DNA from: Desulfobacteraceae bacterium UBA5616
GTDB taxonomy: Bacteria > Desulfobacterota > Desulfobacteria > Desulfobacterales > UBA5616
Length of the DNA stretch: 64,000 nt
Direction: 5' to 3'
Assembly (NCBI GenBank): GCA_002423615.1
Contig: DIKO01000063.1
Span: forward strand, 60,633 to 124,632
The position numbers and the translations under genes were made by a program. Shown here one piece after another: positions 43,105 to 52,301 of the stretch (positions are counted from its first letter, which is position 1; every line of letters begins with the position of its first letter). The notes below the pieces were generated by a model that was not told where the DNA came from, did no database searches, and saw only the letters and a program-made list of their open reading frames with translations.

Positions 43105-43569
43105 TTAAATTTCTCCCATCAAATTGGCCATTTCGATTGCCGTAATGGCGGCATCCCACCCTTTGTTGCCGGATTTGGTCCCGGCCCGTTCAATGGCCTG
43201 TTCAATGGTGTCTGTGGTTAACACCCCGAAAATCACCGGGATCTCGGATTCCAGTCCCACCAGAGCGATACCCTTTGAAACTTCCGAGCTGACATAATCG
43301 AAATGGGGCGTCGCCCCCCGAATCACGGCACCCAGGCAGATAACGGCGTCGTATTTCCCCTTTTTGGCCAGTTTTTTAGCCACCAGGGGGATTTCAAAGG
43401 CCCCGGGGACCTTGACGATTTCAATATCCTCATCTTTAACACCCGAGCGCGATAAGGCGTCAAGGGCACCGCCCACGAGCCTGTCGGTAATAAAATCGTT
43501 AAAACGCCCGGCAATCAGAACGAATTTTTTTCCCTGGGCGGTGAGCTTTCCTTCAATGGTTTTGGCCAT
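43105..43569 (-). CDS. ribH: 6,7-dimethyl-8-ribityllumazine synthase
   Basis: This 154-residue lumazine synthase has VKVPGAFEIPL, AVICLGAVIRGATPHFDYV and the late KSGNKGWDAA motif. It joins dihydroxybutanone phosphate and ribityluracil. It is the end of ribD-ribE-ribBA-ribH and is followed by nusB, as in many bacteria. Confidence 0.96.
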   Translation of the reverse strand: MAKTIEGKLTAQGKKFVLIAGRFNDFITDRLVGGALDALSRSGVKDEDIEIVKVPGAFEIPLVAKKLAKKGKYDAVICLGAVIRGATPHFDYVSSEVSKGIALVGLESEIPVIFGVLTTDTIEQAIERAGTKSGNKGWDAAITAIEMANLMGEI

Positions 43570-43627
43570 GTTCCCTCCTTTTCAATGATCTTCCGCAATC
43601 TCGCCGAAACGGATTTAAGATCCCGCT

Positions 43628-44842
43628 TCAGGGCGTTGACTCCAGGTGCAGCAAATGCCCCATTTTCTGCTGTTTGCACTCCAGATACCGCTGGTTGCAT
43701 TCATTGGGCGTAATTTCAATGGGCACCTGTTCGGTAACGGTTAATTTATAGCCCTCAAGTCCGACCATCTTCTTGGGATTGTTGGTCAGAAGCCGCATCT
43801 TGCGGACACCCAGATCCACCAGTATCTGGGCGCCGATGCCGTAGTTTCTCAAATCCGCGGCAAATCCCAGCTTTTCATTTGCTTCCACGGTATCCATCCC
43901 CTGGTCCTGAAGGGCATAGGCTTTGATCTTGTTGATCAGACCGATGCCCCGGCCTTCCTGGCGGATATACAGAAGGACGCCGCTGCCCTCTTCCTCCATC
44001 ATATTCATGGCCCTTTCCAGCTGGTCCCCGCAATCGCACCGCATGGACCTGAAAATATCACCGGTGAGGCACTCCGAATGGACCCTGACCAGGATCGACT
44101 TTTCCGGATCGATCTCACCCTTGATCAGGGCGATGTGAAGAAAATCATCCACATCGTTCTCATACACAATGGTTCTGAATTCACCGGCCAGGGCCGTGGG
44201 GATCACCGTCTCGGCGGCCCTGTGGACGAAGGATTCGGTTCGCATCCGGTATTCGATGAGATCGGCGATGGTACAGATACCGATGCCGTGTTTTTCGCTG
44301 AATTTTTCAAGCGACGGCATGCGGGCCATAGACCCGTCTTCATCCATGACCTCGCAGATGACGCCGGCAGGCGTGAGGCCCGCCAGTCTGGCAAGGTCAA
44401 CGGATCCCTCGGTCTGTCCGGTCCGGACGATGACCCCTCCTTTCCGGGCCCGCAATGGAAAAATATGGCCGGGTCTGGCGAGGTCCGAGGGTTTGGCGTC
44501 ATCGGCAATGGCCGTTAAAATGGTGGTGGCGCGGTCAAAAGCCGAGATCCCCGTTGTTACACCGCGTCTGGCTTCGATGGATACGGTGAAACCGGTCTCG
44601 AACCGGCTTGTATTGTGCTTCACCATCAGGGGCAGTTCAAGGGAATCGCATTTGTCGCCGGTCATGGACAGACAAATCAGGCCCCGCCCGTATTTGGACA
44701 TAAAATTGATGATTTCGGGGGTCACTTTTTCCGCAGCAACGGTCAGATCTCCCTCGTTCTCGCGGTCTTCGTCATCCACCAGGATCACCATACGTCCGTT
44801 TCTGATGTCCTCTATGGCTTTTTCAATGCTGATCAAAGGCAT
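43628..44842 (-). CDS. ribBA: bifunctional 3,4-DHBP synthase / GTP cyclohydrolase II
   Basis: This 404-residue fusion has an N-terminal DHBP synthase (VDDEDRENEGDL at about 22-33; GHIFPLRA) and a C-terminal GTP cyclohydrolase II (zinc site HSECLTGDIFRSMRCDCGDQ, then EGRGIGL). It supplies both riboflavin precursors. It follows ribE on the same strand with a 74-base gap. Confidence 0.96.
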   Translation of the reverse strand: MPLISIEKAIEDIRNGRMVILVDDEDRENEGDLTVAAEKVTPEIINFMSKYGRGLICLSMTGDKCDSLELPLMVKHNTSRFETGFTVSIEARRGVTTGISAFDRATTILTAIADDAKPSDLARPGHIFPLRARKGGVIVRTGQTEGSVDLARLAGLTPAGVICEVMDEDGSMARMPSLEKFSEKHGIGICTIADLIEYRMRTESFVHRAAETVIPTALAGEFRTIVYENDVDDFLHIALIKGEIDPEKSILVRVHSECLTGDIFRSMRCDCGDQLERAMNMMEEEGSGVLLYIRQEGRGIGLINKIKAYALQDQGMDTVEANEKLGFAADLRNYGIGAQILVDLGVRKMRLLTNNPKKMVGLEGYKLTVTEQVPIEITPNECNQRYLECKQQKMGHLLHLESTP

Positions 44843-44916
44843 ATGTTTCTTCTCCTGATATCAAATCTCACCCGGAAAAACAGGCCGGCCGGCCTTTATG
44901 TTCATCCAGGGCGGCT

Positions 44917-45579
44917 TTAAATAAATCCTTTTTTGTATAAATATTCCCGGTCGATGACCGCCGGCTGTGCGCGGGGTTTGTCCGTTTCCCGAATCCCCGC
45001 CACGAATCGCTCCACGTATTTTCCGATCATGTCCGTCTCGATATTGACCCTGTCCGCCGCATGCTTGAAACCGATGGTGGTGACCTTTGCGGTGTGGGGA
45101 ATGACGCTTACTTCAAACCCGCCGGGGTCGCACGCATTGATGGTCAGGCTGATGCCGTCCACTGCAACGGATCCTTTCCGGATCATGTAGCCGGTGAGAG
45201 ACGGCGACGCGGAAATTTCAACGATCACCGCATTTCCCCGGGTCTGTTTGCTCCTGATGACGCCCATGCCGTCAATATGGCCCGAAACCAGGTGACCGTC
45301 AATACGGTCGGATAGCATCAGGGCCCTTTCCAGGTTGACCCGTTCTCCAATCCGGATCTTTCCGAAAGTGGTTTTATCCAGGGTTTCGGGTGAGACATCG
45401 GCCTGAAACTGATTCCGGACGAGGGAGACCACCGTCAGGCAGGCACCGTTGACCGCGATGCTGTCGCCGATTTCGGTTCCCGTCAGATCAAAGCCGGCTT
45501 CCACGGTGAGGCGCATTCCTGAATCGGACCGTCTCTCCTGGACGATGCTGCCCAACCCTTCAATAATTCCCGTAAACAT
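44917..45579 (-). CDS. ribE: riboflavin synthase alpha chain
   Basis: This 220-residue protein consists of two similar beta-barrel halves: MFTGIIEGLGSIV...GDSIAVNGACLTV in the first and GHIDGMGVI...KGSVAVDGISLTIN in the second. It dismutates two lumazines to riboflavin. It lies between ribD and ribBA, and no FMN riboswitch was seen in the gap upstream of it. Confidence 0.96.
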   Translation of the reverse strand: MFTGIIEGLGSIVQERRSDSGMRLTVEAGFDLTGTEIGDSIAVNGACLTVVSLVRNQFQADVSPETLDKTTFGKIRIGERVNLERALMLSDRIDGHLVSGHIDGMGVIRSKQTRGNAVIVEISASPSLTGYMIRKGSVAVDGISLTINACDPGGFEVSVIPHTAKVTTIGFKHAADRVNIETDMIGKYVERFVAGIRETDKPRAQPAVIDREYLYKKGFI

Positions 45580-45621
45580 AATACCTCACCATAAGCATGG
45601 GGTGAAACATTTCAAGGCCCG

Positions 45622-46767
45622 CTACCCTTTATCACCCGGCGCTTCTTCTTCGATATCTCCCTTTATCATCACGTCATCGCCGAACCGTTTTACTTCAATA
45701 TTTTTTAAATGGGTGCTGTGAGCCATGAGAGCGGGTCCCGTTCCCCGGGTAATGGGAACACCGTTATCTCCCCCGTAAAGCTTTGATGCGAAAAACATCA
45801 TGACCCGATCCACGATGTTATCCGCCAGGGCCGACCCGGCAACGGCGGCTCCCCCTTCGATCAGCAGGCTCGTGATGTCCATGGCCCCGAGTCGGTCCAT
45901 GAGGGCGGAGAGGTCGATCCGGCCGTCTTTCACCGGGGCCTGCAGAAATTGGGCTCCCTTATTCAGTAGCGCTTCTTTTTTCTCCATCAGACCTGGGACT
46001 CCGGTTAAATCACCCGTCACCAGAAGGGTCGGCGACGATGAACGCTGCGTCAGCACAACCGCTTCGGGATCAATGGAAAGCCTGGAATCCAGAATAATCC
46101 GCACCGGGTCCCGCCATTTTCTGCCGTTGACCAGACCCGGCAGGCGGGTGGTCAAACTGGGATTGTCCGCCTTGACCGTGCCGATTCCCACCATAACGGC
46201 ATCGACGGCATGCCGAAGCCTGTGGACATAATGCCTGGATAATGCATTGGTGACCCAGCGGGCATCCCCGGTCGCGGCGGCGATTCTGCCGTCCAGGGTT
46301 GCGGCGCTTTTTAAAACGACAAAGGGGCGGCGGGTCCTCACATGTTTGATAAAGGCCGCGTTCAGATGCTTCGCCTCCTCTTCGCAAACCCCGACGAGAA
46401 CTTCCACCCCCATCTGCTTCAAATACCGGTTTCCACCGCCGGTAACCGCGGGATTGGGGTCTTCCATGGCCGTCACCACGCGCCTGATACCGGACGAGAT
46501 GATCTTTTCCGTACACGGCGGCGTTCTCCCGGTATGGTTGCAGGGCTCGAGGGTGACGTAAAGGGTCGCCCCCACGGCCTGACCCCGGGCATCATCAATG
46601 GCATTGACTTCCGCGTGGAACCCGCCCACGATCTCATGATACCCCTTCCCCACCACCCGGCCGTTTCGCACCACCACGGCCCCGACCATGGGGTTGGGGG
46701 ACGTAAAACCGCACCCCTTTTTTGCAAGGTCAAGCGCCATGGTCATGTATTGCCGGTCAAACGTCAT
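45622..46767 (-). CDS. ribD: bifunctional riboflavin biosynthesis deaminase/reductase
   Basis: This 381-residue enzyme starts with a deaminase domain (zinc ligands in GGFHAEVNAI and LEPCNHTGRTPPC) and ends with a reductase domain (LKSAATLDGRIA, DAVMVGIGTVKADNPSLT, LLIEGGAAV). It is the first of the four rib genes, four bases downstream of nrdR. Confidence 0.96.
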   Translation of the reverse strand: MTFDRQYMTMALDLAKKGCGFTSPNPMVGAVVVRNGRVVGKGYHEIVGGFHAEVNAIDDARGQAVGATLYVTLEPCNHTGRTPPCTEKIISSGIRRVVTAMEDPNPAVTGGGNRYLKQMGVEVLVGVCEEEAKHLNAAFIKHVRTRRPFVVLKSAATLDGRIAAATGDARWVTNALSRHYVHRLRHAVDAVMVGIGTVKADNPSLTTRLPGLVNGRKWRDPVRIILDSRLSIDPEAVVLTQRSSSPTLLVTGDLTGVPGLMEKKEALLNKGAQFLQAPVKDGRIDLSALMDRLGAMDITSLLIEGGAAVAGSALADNIVDRVMMFFASKLYGGDNGVPITRGTGPALMAHSTHLKNIEVKRFGDDVMIKGDIEEEAPGDKG

Positions 46768-46770
46768 GGT

Positions 46771-47232
46771 TCACGATTTCTGTTCCGCCAGAAGGCTTTT
46801 CAATTCGGAGAAAAAATCATTGACGTCCTTGAATTCCCGGTAAACAGAGGCAAACCGGACGTACGCCACCTCATCCAGCTCGTGCAGGGCCTGCATGACC
46901 TTCTCCCCGATGACCGAAGAAGGGATTTCCTTTTCGCCGGTTTCTTTCAGATCCCGTTCCAGATTGTCGATGAAGTCCTCGATCACGTTCATGCTGATGT
47001 TGCGTTTCTCACAGGCCCTTTTCAGACCGGCGGAAACCTTTTCCCGGATAAACACCTCTCTGCGGCCGTCTTTTTTGATGATCATCACGGGGACTTCCTC
47101 GATATACTCATAGGTGGTGAAGCGCCTCTCACAGGCCAGGCATCCCCTTCTCCTGCGAATGACGTTCCCGTCCTTGCTCAACCGGGAATCGATCACCTTG
47201 TTGTCGAGTTCACTGCAATACGGACATTTCAT
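46771..47232 (-). CDS. nrdR: transcriptional repressor NrdR
   Basis: This 153-residue regulator of ribonucleotide reductase genes has a zinc ribbon (MKCPYC...RGCLACERRFTTYE) and an ATP-cone (VMIIKKDGRREVFIREKVSAGLKRACEKR). The NrdR-ribD adjacency is common. The reductase genes it would control are outside the window. Confidence 0.97.
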   Translation of the reverse strand: MKCPYCSELDNKVIDSRLSKDGNVIRRRRGCLACERRFTTYEYIEEVPVMIIKKDGRREVFIREKVSAGLKRACEKRNISMNVIEDFIDNLERDLKETGEKEIPSSVIGEKVMQALHELDEVAYVRFASVYREFKDVNDFFSELKSLLAEQKS

Positions 47233-47247
47233 GGCGCATCCTTTCCC

Positions 47248-47706
47248 CTATGGATTGCCCAGTTTAATCCTTTCGATACCCGCCTCGTCCAGCATGTCCT
47301 GACTTAATGCATCCGCATACCCGGACTCGTAATAAATCCTTGCCAGCCCCGCATTGATGATCATCTTTGCGCAGATCACGCAGGGGAGATTGGTGCAGTA
47401 AAGGGCCCCGTCCCTGATGGATACCCCATGATAGGCAGCCTGAATAATGGCGTTCTGTTCAGCATGAATGCCCCGGCACAGCTCATGGCGCTCCCCCGAC
47501 TTCACATTCATTTTTTTTCTCAGGCACCCCACATCCCCGCAATGCCGAATCCCCGAAGGCGCGCCGTTATAACCCGTGGACAAAATACGCTTGTCTCTGA
47601 CGATAAGGGCCCCGACCGCCCTGCGGACGCAGGTGGACCGTTTGGCCACCAGGCGGGTGATGTCCATGAAATAGGTGTCCCAGTCCGGGCGGCCTTCCCG
47701 GGTCAA
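47248..47706 (-). CDS. dCMP deaminase family protein
   Basis: This 152-residue zinc-dependent deaminase has HAEQNAI (zinc His and catalytic Glu) and LPCVICAKMI (two zinc Cys), plus a further Cys/His set near residue 53-62 (RHCGDVGCLRKK) seen in ComEB-like dCMP deaminases. It makes dUMP for thymidylate. Its start overlaps glyA by four bases; SHMT supplies the methylene-THF used by thymidylate synthase, so the two belong together. Confidence 0.92.
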   Translation of the reverse strand: MTREGRPDWDTYFMDITRLVAKRSTCVRRAVGALIVRDKRILSTGYNGAPSGIRHCGDVGCLRKKMNVKSGERHELCRGIHAEQNAIIQAAYHGVSIRDGALYCTNLPCVICAKMIINAGLARIYYESGYADALSQDMLDEAGIERIKLGNP

Positions 47707-48977
47707 CAGACGGCCTCCTGTTTTTCATATTGAACCGGGTAGAGGGGAAACATCTCACAAAGTTCCCGGACCCGCAGGTTCGTCTTCCGGATGACGCCGT
47801 CGTTATCGGGATTTTTCAGCACATCGGTGATCAGTTCGGCGACGATCTCCATCTGAGTTTCTTTCATGCCCCTCGAGGTCAATGTGGGTGTTCCGATCCG
47901 AATGCCGCTGGTGATAAACGGGCTGCGGGTTTCAAAGGGGATGGAATTTTTATTCACCGTTATTCCGGCTTTTTCCAGCACCACCTGGGCGTCCTTGCCG
48001 GTGATGTGGATACGGGTCAGATCCGCCAGCATCATGTGGTTGTCCGTGCCCCCGGATACGAGGTCGATGCCGAGGTCCATCAGCCGCTGGGCCAGAACCC
48101 GCGCATTTTTGACCACCTGGCGCTGGTAGGATCTGAATCCCTCGGTCATGGCTTCCTTAAAGGCCACGGCCTTGGCGGCGATGATATGCATCAGGGGTCC
48201 TCCCTGGATACCCGGGAATATCTCCTTGCCCAGCATGGGGCCAAAGTTTTCCTTTGAAAGGATCAGCCCTCCCCTGGGGCCCCGGAGGGTCTTATGCGTG
48301 GTGGATGTCGTCACATCCGCATAGGGAATCGGCGATATGTGCTCACCGGCCGCGACCAGACCGGAGATGTGGGCCATATCCACCATTAATAAGGCCCCCG
48401 TGGATTTTGCGATCTGTGAAAATTCCTCGAAATCGAGAACCCTCGGGTAAGCGCTGGCACCGGCCACGATCAGCCTTGGCCGGTGCTTTTCGGCAAGCAC
48501 GGCGATTTGGTCATAATCGATGACACCGGTGTCTTTTTTGACACCGTAATGGATGAAATTAAAAAACCTTCCGGAAAAGCTGGCCGGACTTCCGTGGGTC
48601 AGATGCCCCCCGTGGGCCAGGTCCATGCCCAGGATGGTGTCCCCGGGCTTGAGCAGGGCGAAATAAACGGCCATGTTGGCCTGGGATCCCGAATGGGGCT
48701 GGACATTGGCATAGTCCGCATGAAACAATGCCCTTGCCCGGTCTATGGCCAGTTGTTCGGCGGCATCCACATATTCGCAACCGCCGTAATATCTCTTGCC
48801 GGGGTACCCCTCGGCGTATTTATTGGTGAGAAGGCTTCCCTGGGCGGCCATCACCGCACATCCGGCGATATTTTCAGACGCAATGAGCTCCAGGGTGTAC
48901 TCCTGCCGTTCATACTCCTTCAAAATAGCCTGGGCGATTTCAGGATCGGTTTTCCTGATAATGTCAATATCCCACAT
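47703..48977 (-). CDS. glyA: serine hydroxymethyltransferase
   Basis: This 424-residue PLP enzyme interconverts serine and glycine with tetrahydrofolate. The PLP lysine lies in VTTSTTHKTLRGPRGG; the N-terminal ELIASENIAG and the DMAHISGLVAAG motif are also present. It follows rpiB and precedes the dCMP deaminase in a leftward cluster. Confidence 0.97.
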   Translation of the reverse strand: MWDIDIIRKTDPEIAQAILKEYERQEYTLELIASENIAGCAVMAAQGSLLTNKYAEGYPGKRYYGGCEYVDAAEQLAIDRARALFHADYANVQPHSGSQANMAVYFALLKPGDTILGMDLAHGGHLTHGSPASFSGRFFNFIHYGVKKDTGVIDYDQIAVLAEKHRPRLIVAGASAYPRVLDFEEFSQIAKSTGALLMVDMAHISGLVAAGEHISPIPYADVTTSTTHKTLRGPRGGLILSKENFGPMLGKEIFPGIQGGPLMHIIAAKAVAFKEAMTEGFRSYQRQVVKNARVLAQRLMDLGIDLVSGGTDNHMMLADLTRIHITGKDAQVVLEKAGITVNKNSIPFETRSPFITSGIRIGTPTLTSRGMKETQMEIVAELITDVLKNPDNDGVIRKTNLRVRELCEMFPLYPVQYEKQEAVC

Positions 48978-49010
48978 ATTTTCCCTCGCTTGAATGTCCT
49001 CTGAAACGAA

Positions 49011-49472
49011 TCACGAACACTTTTTCCCCAGCAGGTTGAACTTGTCGATTCTCGCCTGGTGGCGGCCCCCTTCAAACGGCGTCTCAATCCAGGTTTTTAC
49101 GATTTCAAGGGCAAGCCCGGTTCCGGTGACCCGGGCCCCCAGAACCAGTATATTGGCGTCATTGTGCTTCCGGCTCATGGCGGCACAAAAAACATCCGAA
49201 CACAGTGCGGCCCTGACATTCTCAAACCGGTTGGCCGCCATGGACATGCCGATTCCGGTCCCGCACAACAGAATTCCTCTTTCAAATTCCCCGGAGGATA
49301 CTTTTCCGGCCACTGTTACGGCGAAATCGGGATAATCCACCGAGCCGTTCCCATGGGTCCCCACATCTTCCACGGGAATGCCGTTCTCCAGAAGCCAGGA
49401 TTTAATCTCCTCTTTGAGTTGAACGGCGGCATGATCGCATCCCAGAATAACCGCCGCGTTTTTAGTCGTCAT
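49011..49472 (-). CDS. rpiB: ribose-5-phosphate isomerase B
   Basis: This 153-residue isomerase has the RpiB motifs GCDHAAVQLKEEI, VDYPDFAVTVA, LLCGTGIGMSMAANR and ARxHNDANILVLGAR. It links pentose phosphate metabolism to nucleotide and riboflavin synthesis downstream. It heads the long cluster and is 34 bases ahead of glyA. Confidence 0.95.
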   Translation of the reverse strand: MTTKNAAVILGCDHAAVQLKEEIKSWLLENGIPVEDVGTHGNGSVDYPDFAVTVAGKVSSGEFERGILLCGTGIGMSMAANRFENVRAALCSDVFCAAMSRKHNDANILVLGARVTGTGLALEIVKTWIETPFEGGRHQARIDKFNLLGKKCS

Positions 49473-49535
49473 GTTTCAATCCCCCCGATCCTCTATCCGG
49501 CTTTTCCGTATCGCCGCGTTGATGAATAACTTTTT

Positions 49536-49564
49536 TATATAAATAGATATTTATATTACCGCAA
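49536..49564 (-). promoter_or_regulatory. candidate promoter of the rpiB-glyA-rib cluster
   Basis: On the minus strand TTGCGG (complement of 49559-49564), a 17-base spacer and TATATA (complement of 49536-49541), about 64 bases ahead of rpiB. The -10 is good and the -35 fair. Confidence 0.4.
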
Positions 49565-49631
49565 GAAAAAATTCCCATGAACGGAAATTATTCTTGAAGC
49601 GGGTTTTCAAAACCGGAATTTGATCCGGCTC

Positions 49632-49668
49632 AAAAAAAACAGGACTATCCTTTTATCGGACAATCCTG
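49632..49668 (-). terminator. intrinsic terminator after fabF
   Basis: Read on the minus strand, an 11-base-pair stem (49658-49668 with 49640-49650, two G-T pairs) and a seven-base loop are followed by eight T. It lies about 50 bases after the fabF stop, closing rpmF-fabG-acpP-fabF. Confidence 0.88.
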
Positions 49669-49715
49669 AATTTTGATATTTTTTCGACGATCGGTTTTGG
49701 GGAAAAAGACCCTGG

Positions 49716-50957
49716 TTACCCTTTGAACTTGCCCAGAATCAGCGTACCGTTGGTTCCTCCGAATCCGAAAGAATTGCTCATGGCCTTGTTCACCGTTTTT
49801 TTCCGGGCCTTATGGGGAACATAATCCAGATCGCATCCCTCATCGGGCTGATCCAGGTTGATGGTCGGCGGGATCAGGTCGTGTTTCAGGGTCAGGGCCG
49901 TGAACACCGCTTCTACCCCGCCCGCACCGCCGAGGAGGTGTCCGGTCATGGATTTCGTCGAACTGACGCAGAGGTTCCGGGCATGGTCTTTGAAAACGGA
50001 CTTGATGGCCGCGGTCTCATACAAATCGTTATACTGGGTGGATGTGCCGTGCGCATTGATATAGTCAATCTCGGCCGGAGAAATGCCGGCTTCCTGAATG
50101 GCCGCGGCCATGCATCTGGCCATGCCGTCGCCTTCCGGGGCCGGGGCGGTCATGTGATACCCGTCTCCGCTCATGCCGAATCCCAGAATTTCAGCGTAAA
50201 TGGAAGCACCCCGCTCAAGCGCGTGTTCCAGGGATTCCAGAACCAGGATGCCGCCCCCCTCCCCCACGACAAATCCATCCCGGTCCTTGTCAAAGGGCCG
50301 CGATGCTCTTTTCGGGTCGTCATTGCGGGTGGACAGGGCCTTCATGGCATTGAACCCGGCAATTCCACTGGGCGTGATGGTGGATTCGACCCCTCCGGCG
50401 ATCATGGCGTCCGCAGCCCCTAACCGGATGGCGTAGAAGGCCTGCCCGAGGGCATGGGTCCCTGCGGCGCAGGCCGTTGCCAGAGACAGGTTGGGCCCTT
50501 TTGCGCCGAGGTATATGGAAATCATTCCCGGCGCCATATTTCCGATAATCATGGGGATAAAAAACGGGCTGACCCGTTTGGGACCCTTGGTGTCCAGGAC
50601 CTTGAACGTCTTTTCCAGCAGCCCCAGGCCGCCCAGACCGCACCCCATGCTGACGCCGACCCGGTTGCCGTTGGATTGATCGATCTTCAGGCGTGCGTCT
50701 TCCACCGCCATTTTACCCGCCGCCACCGCAAAGGCGATGAAGTTTTCCATTCTCTTGGACTCTTTTTTGGGAATAAAATCGTCCGCGTTGAAATCCCTGA
50801 CTTCCCCGGCAATTTTCGTATCGAATTCAGACGCATCGAATGAGGTTATTTCTCCGATGCCCGATTCCCCGGCGCAAAGCGCCGCCCAGGATTTATCCAC
50901 CCCGGTTCCCAGGGGGGTTACCAGGCCCAAACCGGTTATGACCACACGCCTGTCCAA
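49716..50957 (-). CDS. fabF: beta-ketoacyl-ACP synthase II
   Basis: This 413-residue condensing enzyme has catalytic Cys in SLATACAAGTHALG, and the two histidines in NAHGTSTQYND and KSMTGHLLGGAG. SFGFGGTNGTLI closes the active site. It elongates fatty acids with malonyl-ACP. It follows acpP by 108 bases. Confidence 0.97.
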   Translation of the reverse strand: MDRRVVITGLGLVTPLGTGVDKSWAALCAGESGIGEITSFDASEFDTKIAGEVRDFNADDFIPKKESKRMENFIAFAVAAGKMAVEDARLKIDQSNGNRVGVSMGCGLGGLGLLEKTFKVLDTKGPKRVSPFFIPMIIGNMAPGMISIYLGAKGPNLSLATACAAGTHALGQAFYAIRLGAADAMIAGGVESTITPSGIAGFNAMKALSTRNDDPKRASRPFDKDRDGFVVGEGGGILVLESLEHALERGASIYAEILGFGMSGDGYHMTAPAPEGDGMARCMAAAIQEAGISPAEIDYINAHGTSTQYNDLYETAAIKSVFKDHARNLCVSSTKSMTGHLLGGAGGVEAVFTALTLKHDLIPPTINLDQPDEGCDLDYVPHKARKKTVNKAMSNSFGFGGTNGTLILGKFKG

Positions 50958-51065
50958 AAGAACCTCCTTATCCGACAGTTCCGGTTATTCCGACGCTGCC
51001 CCGGGCAGACGGACAACGCCGGTTTCCGATTCCGCATTCAAATTGCCCGCAACAGGAGTTTACCA

Positions 51066-51293
51066 TCACAGGGTATTGACGAAATTGATGGCGTCCTGAA
51101 CCGTGACCAGTTTCTCCGCATCTTCATCTGAGATGTCCACGTCGAATTCTTCTTCCATGGTCATCACCAGTTCCACAAGGTCCAGGGAATCGGCACCCAG
51201 GTCATCTACGAAAGAGGCCCCGGGAACGACTTCGCTTAAATCCACACTGAGTTTTTCCGCAATAATCTGTTTGATTTTATCTTCAGTTGACAT
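51066..51293 (-). CDS. acpP: acyl carrier protein
   Basis: This 75-residue acidic protein has the phosphopantetheine serine in GADSLDLVELVM. It is flanked by fabG and fabF. It carries the growing acyl chain. Confidence 0.98.
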   Translation of the reverse strand: MSTEDKIKQIIAEKLSVDLSEVVPGASFVDDLGADSLDLVELVMTMEEEFDVDISDEDAEKLVTVQDAINFVNTL

Positions 51294-51313
51294 ACATTCA
51301 TCTCCTTTTTCAG

Positions 51314-52060
51314 TTACATATACATTCCACCGTTGACATGAATCACCTGGCCGGTGATGTAGGACGCCCCATCCGATGCCAGAAACACCACGACGGGCGC
51401 GATATCGCCGGGGCTTGCCCCCCGTGCCATGGGGATCCGGTCGATCATGGCCTGTCTGGCCTGATCCCCCAGAGCCGTGGTCATCGCGGTTTCCACATAA
51501 CCGGGAGCCACGGCGTTCACCGTAATACCTCTTGTGGCAAGCTCCTGTGCCACGGATTTGGTGAGTCCGATAATGCCCGCCTTAGACGCCACGTAATTGG
51601 CCTGACCCGGATTGCCGCTGACGCCGACAACGGACGTGATGTTGATAATGCGGCCGTACCGCTGTTTCATCATGGTCTTGGCGGCGATCTTCATGCAGTT
51701 GAAGGCGCCTTTTAAATTGGTGTCCAGGACATCGTCCCAGTCGGATTCCTTCATCCGCACCAGAAGCCCGTCCCGTGTAATGCCCGCATTATTGACCAGA
51801 ACATCGATCCTGCCGGTTTCATCAACGACTTTTTTCAGAAATTCGGATACGTCCTTCTCCGAAGCGACATCGGCCCGGATCCCTGAAGACCGGCCCCCCT
51901 TCTCACGGATCAGGGCGATGGTTTCATCCGCGCTTCTGCTGTCCGACGCAAAATTAAAAAAAACATCCGTACGGGTATCGGCAAATGCCAGGCAAATGGC
52001 CCGGCCGATGCCTTTGGATCCGCCCGTAACAACAACCGTCCGTTTTTGCAATTCCGTCAT
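51314..52060 (-). CDS. fabG: 3-oxoacyl-ACP reductase
   Basis: This 248-residue short-chain dehydrogenase has the NADPH motif TGGSKGIGRAI, NNAG, catalytic Ser in NITSVVG and YVASKAG (Tyr/Lys), plus PGYVETAMT. It precedes acpP with a 20-base gap, which supports FabG over a general SDR. Confidence 0.97.
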   Translation of the reverse strand: MTELQKRTVVVTGGSKGIGRAICLAFADTRTDVFFNFASDSRSADETIALIREKGGRSSGIRADVASEKDVSEFLKKVVDETGRIDVLVNNAGITRDGLLVRMKESDWDDVLDTNLKGAFNCMKIAAKTMMKQRYGRIINITSVVGVSGNPGQANYVASKAGIIGLTKSVAQELATRGITVNAVAPGYVETAMTTALGDQARQAMIDRIPMARGASPGDIAPVVVFLASDGASYITGQVIHVNGGMYM

Positions 52061-52121
52061 TCCGCCCCCGTTTCAAGCCTTTCTGATATTCCCGGACGCC
52101 CCATGATGGACGCCTTAAGCC

Positions 52122-52301
52122 CTATTCCTCTATCTCGGTTACCTGTCGTCCTTTGTAAGTGCCGCATTTCGGGCATGCGTGGTGGGGCATCACGGTTTCG
52201 CCGCACTGGGGGCACTGGCCGAGATTGGGGGCATCGATTTTTTTGTGGGCTCGCCGCTGATCCCGTTTTGATTTTGACGTTTTTCGTTTGGGTACAGGCA
52301 T
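52122..52301 (-). CDS. rpmF: 50S ribosomal protein L32
   Basis: This 59-residue protein was found by translating the minus strand from the ATG at 52299-52301. It reads MPVPKRKTSKSKRDQRRAHK, then CPQC (30-33) and CPKC (43-46), the zinc-ribbon form of L32. AGGAG precedes the start. In many bacteria rpmF heads the plsX-fabH-fabD-fabG run, but here fabG follows it directly. Confidence 0.95.
   Translation of the reverse strand: MPVPKRKTSKSKRDQRRAHKKIDAPNLGQCPQCGETVMPHHACPKCGTYKGRQVTEIEE

Noticed and set aside
45580..46770. FMN riboswitch in the rib cluster
   Set aside because: Gaps between nrdR, ribD and ribE are too short and lack the RFN core.
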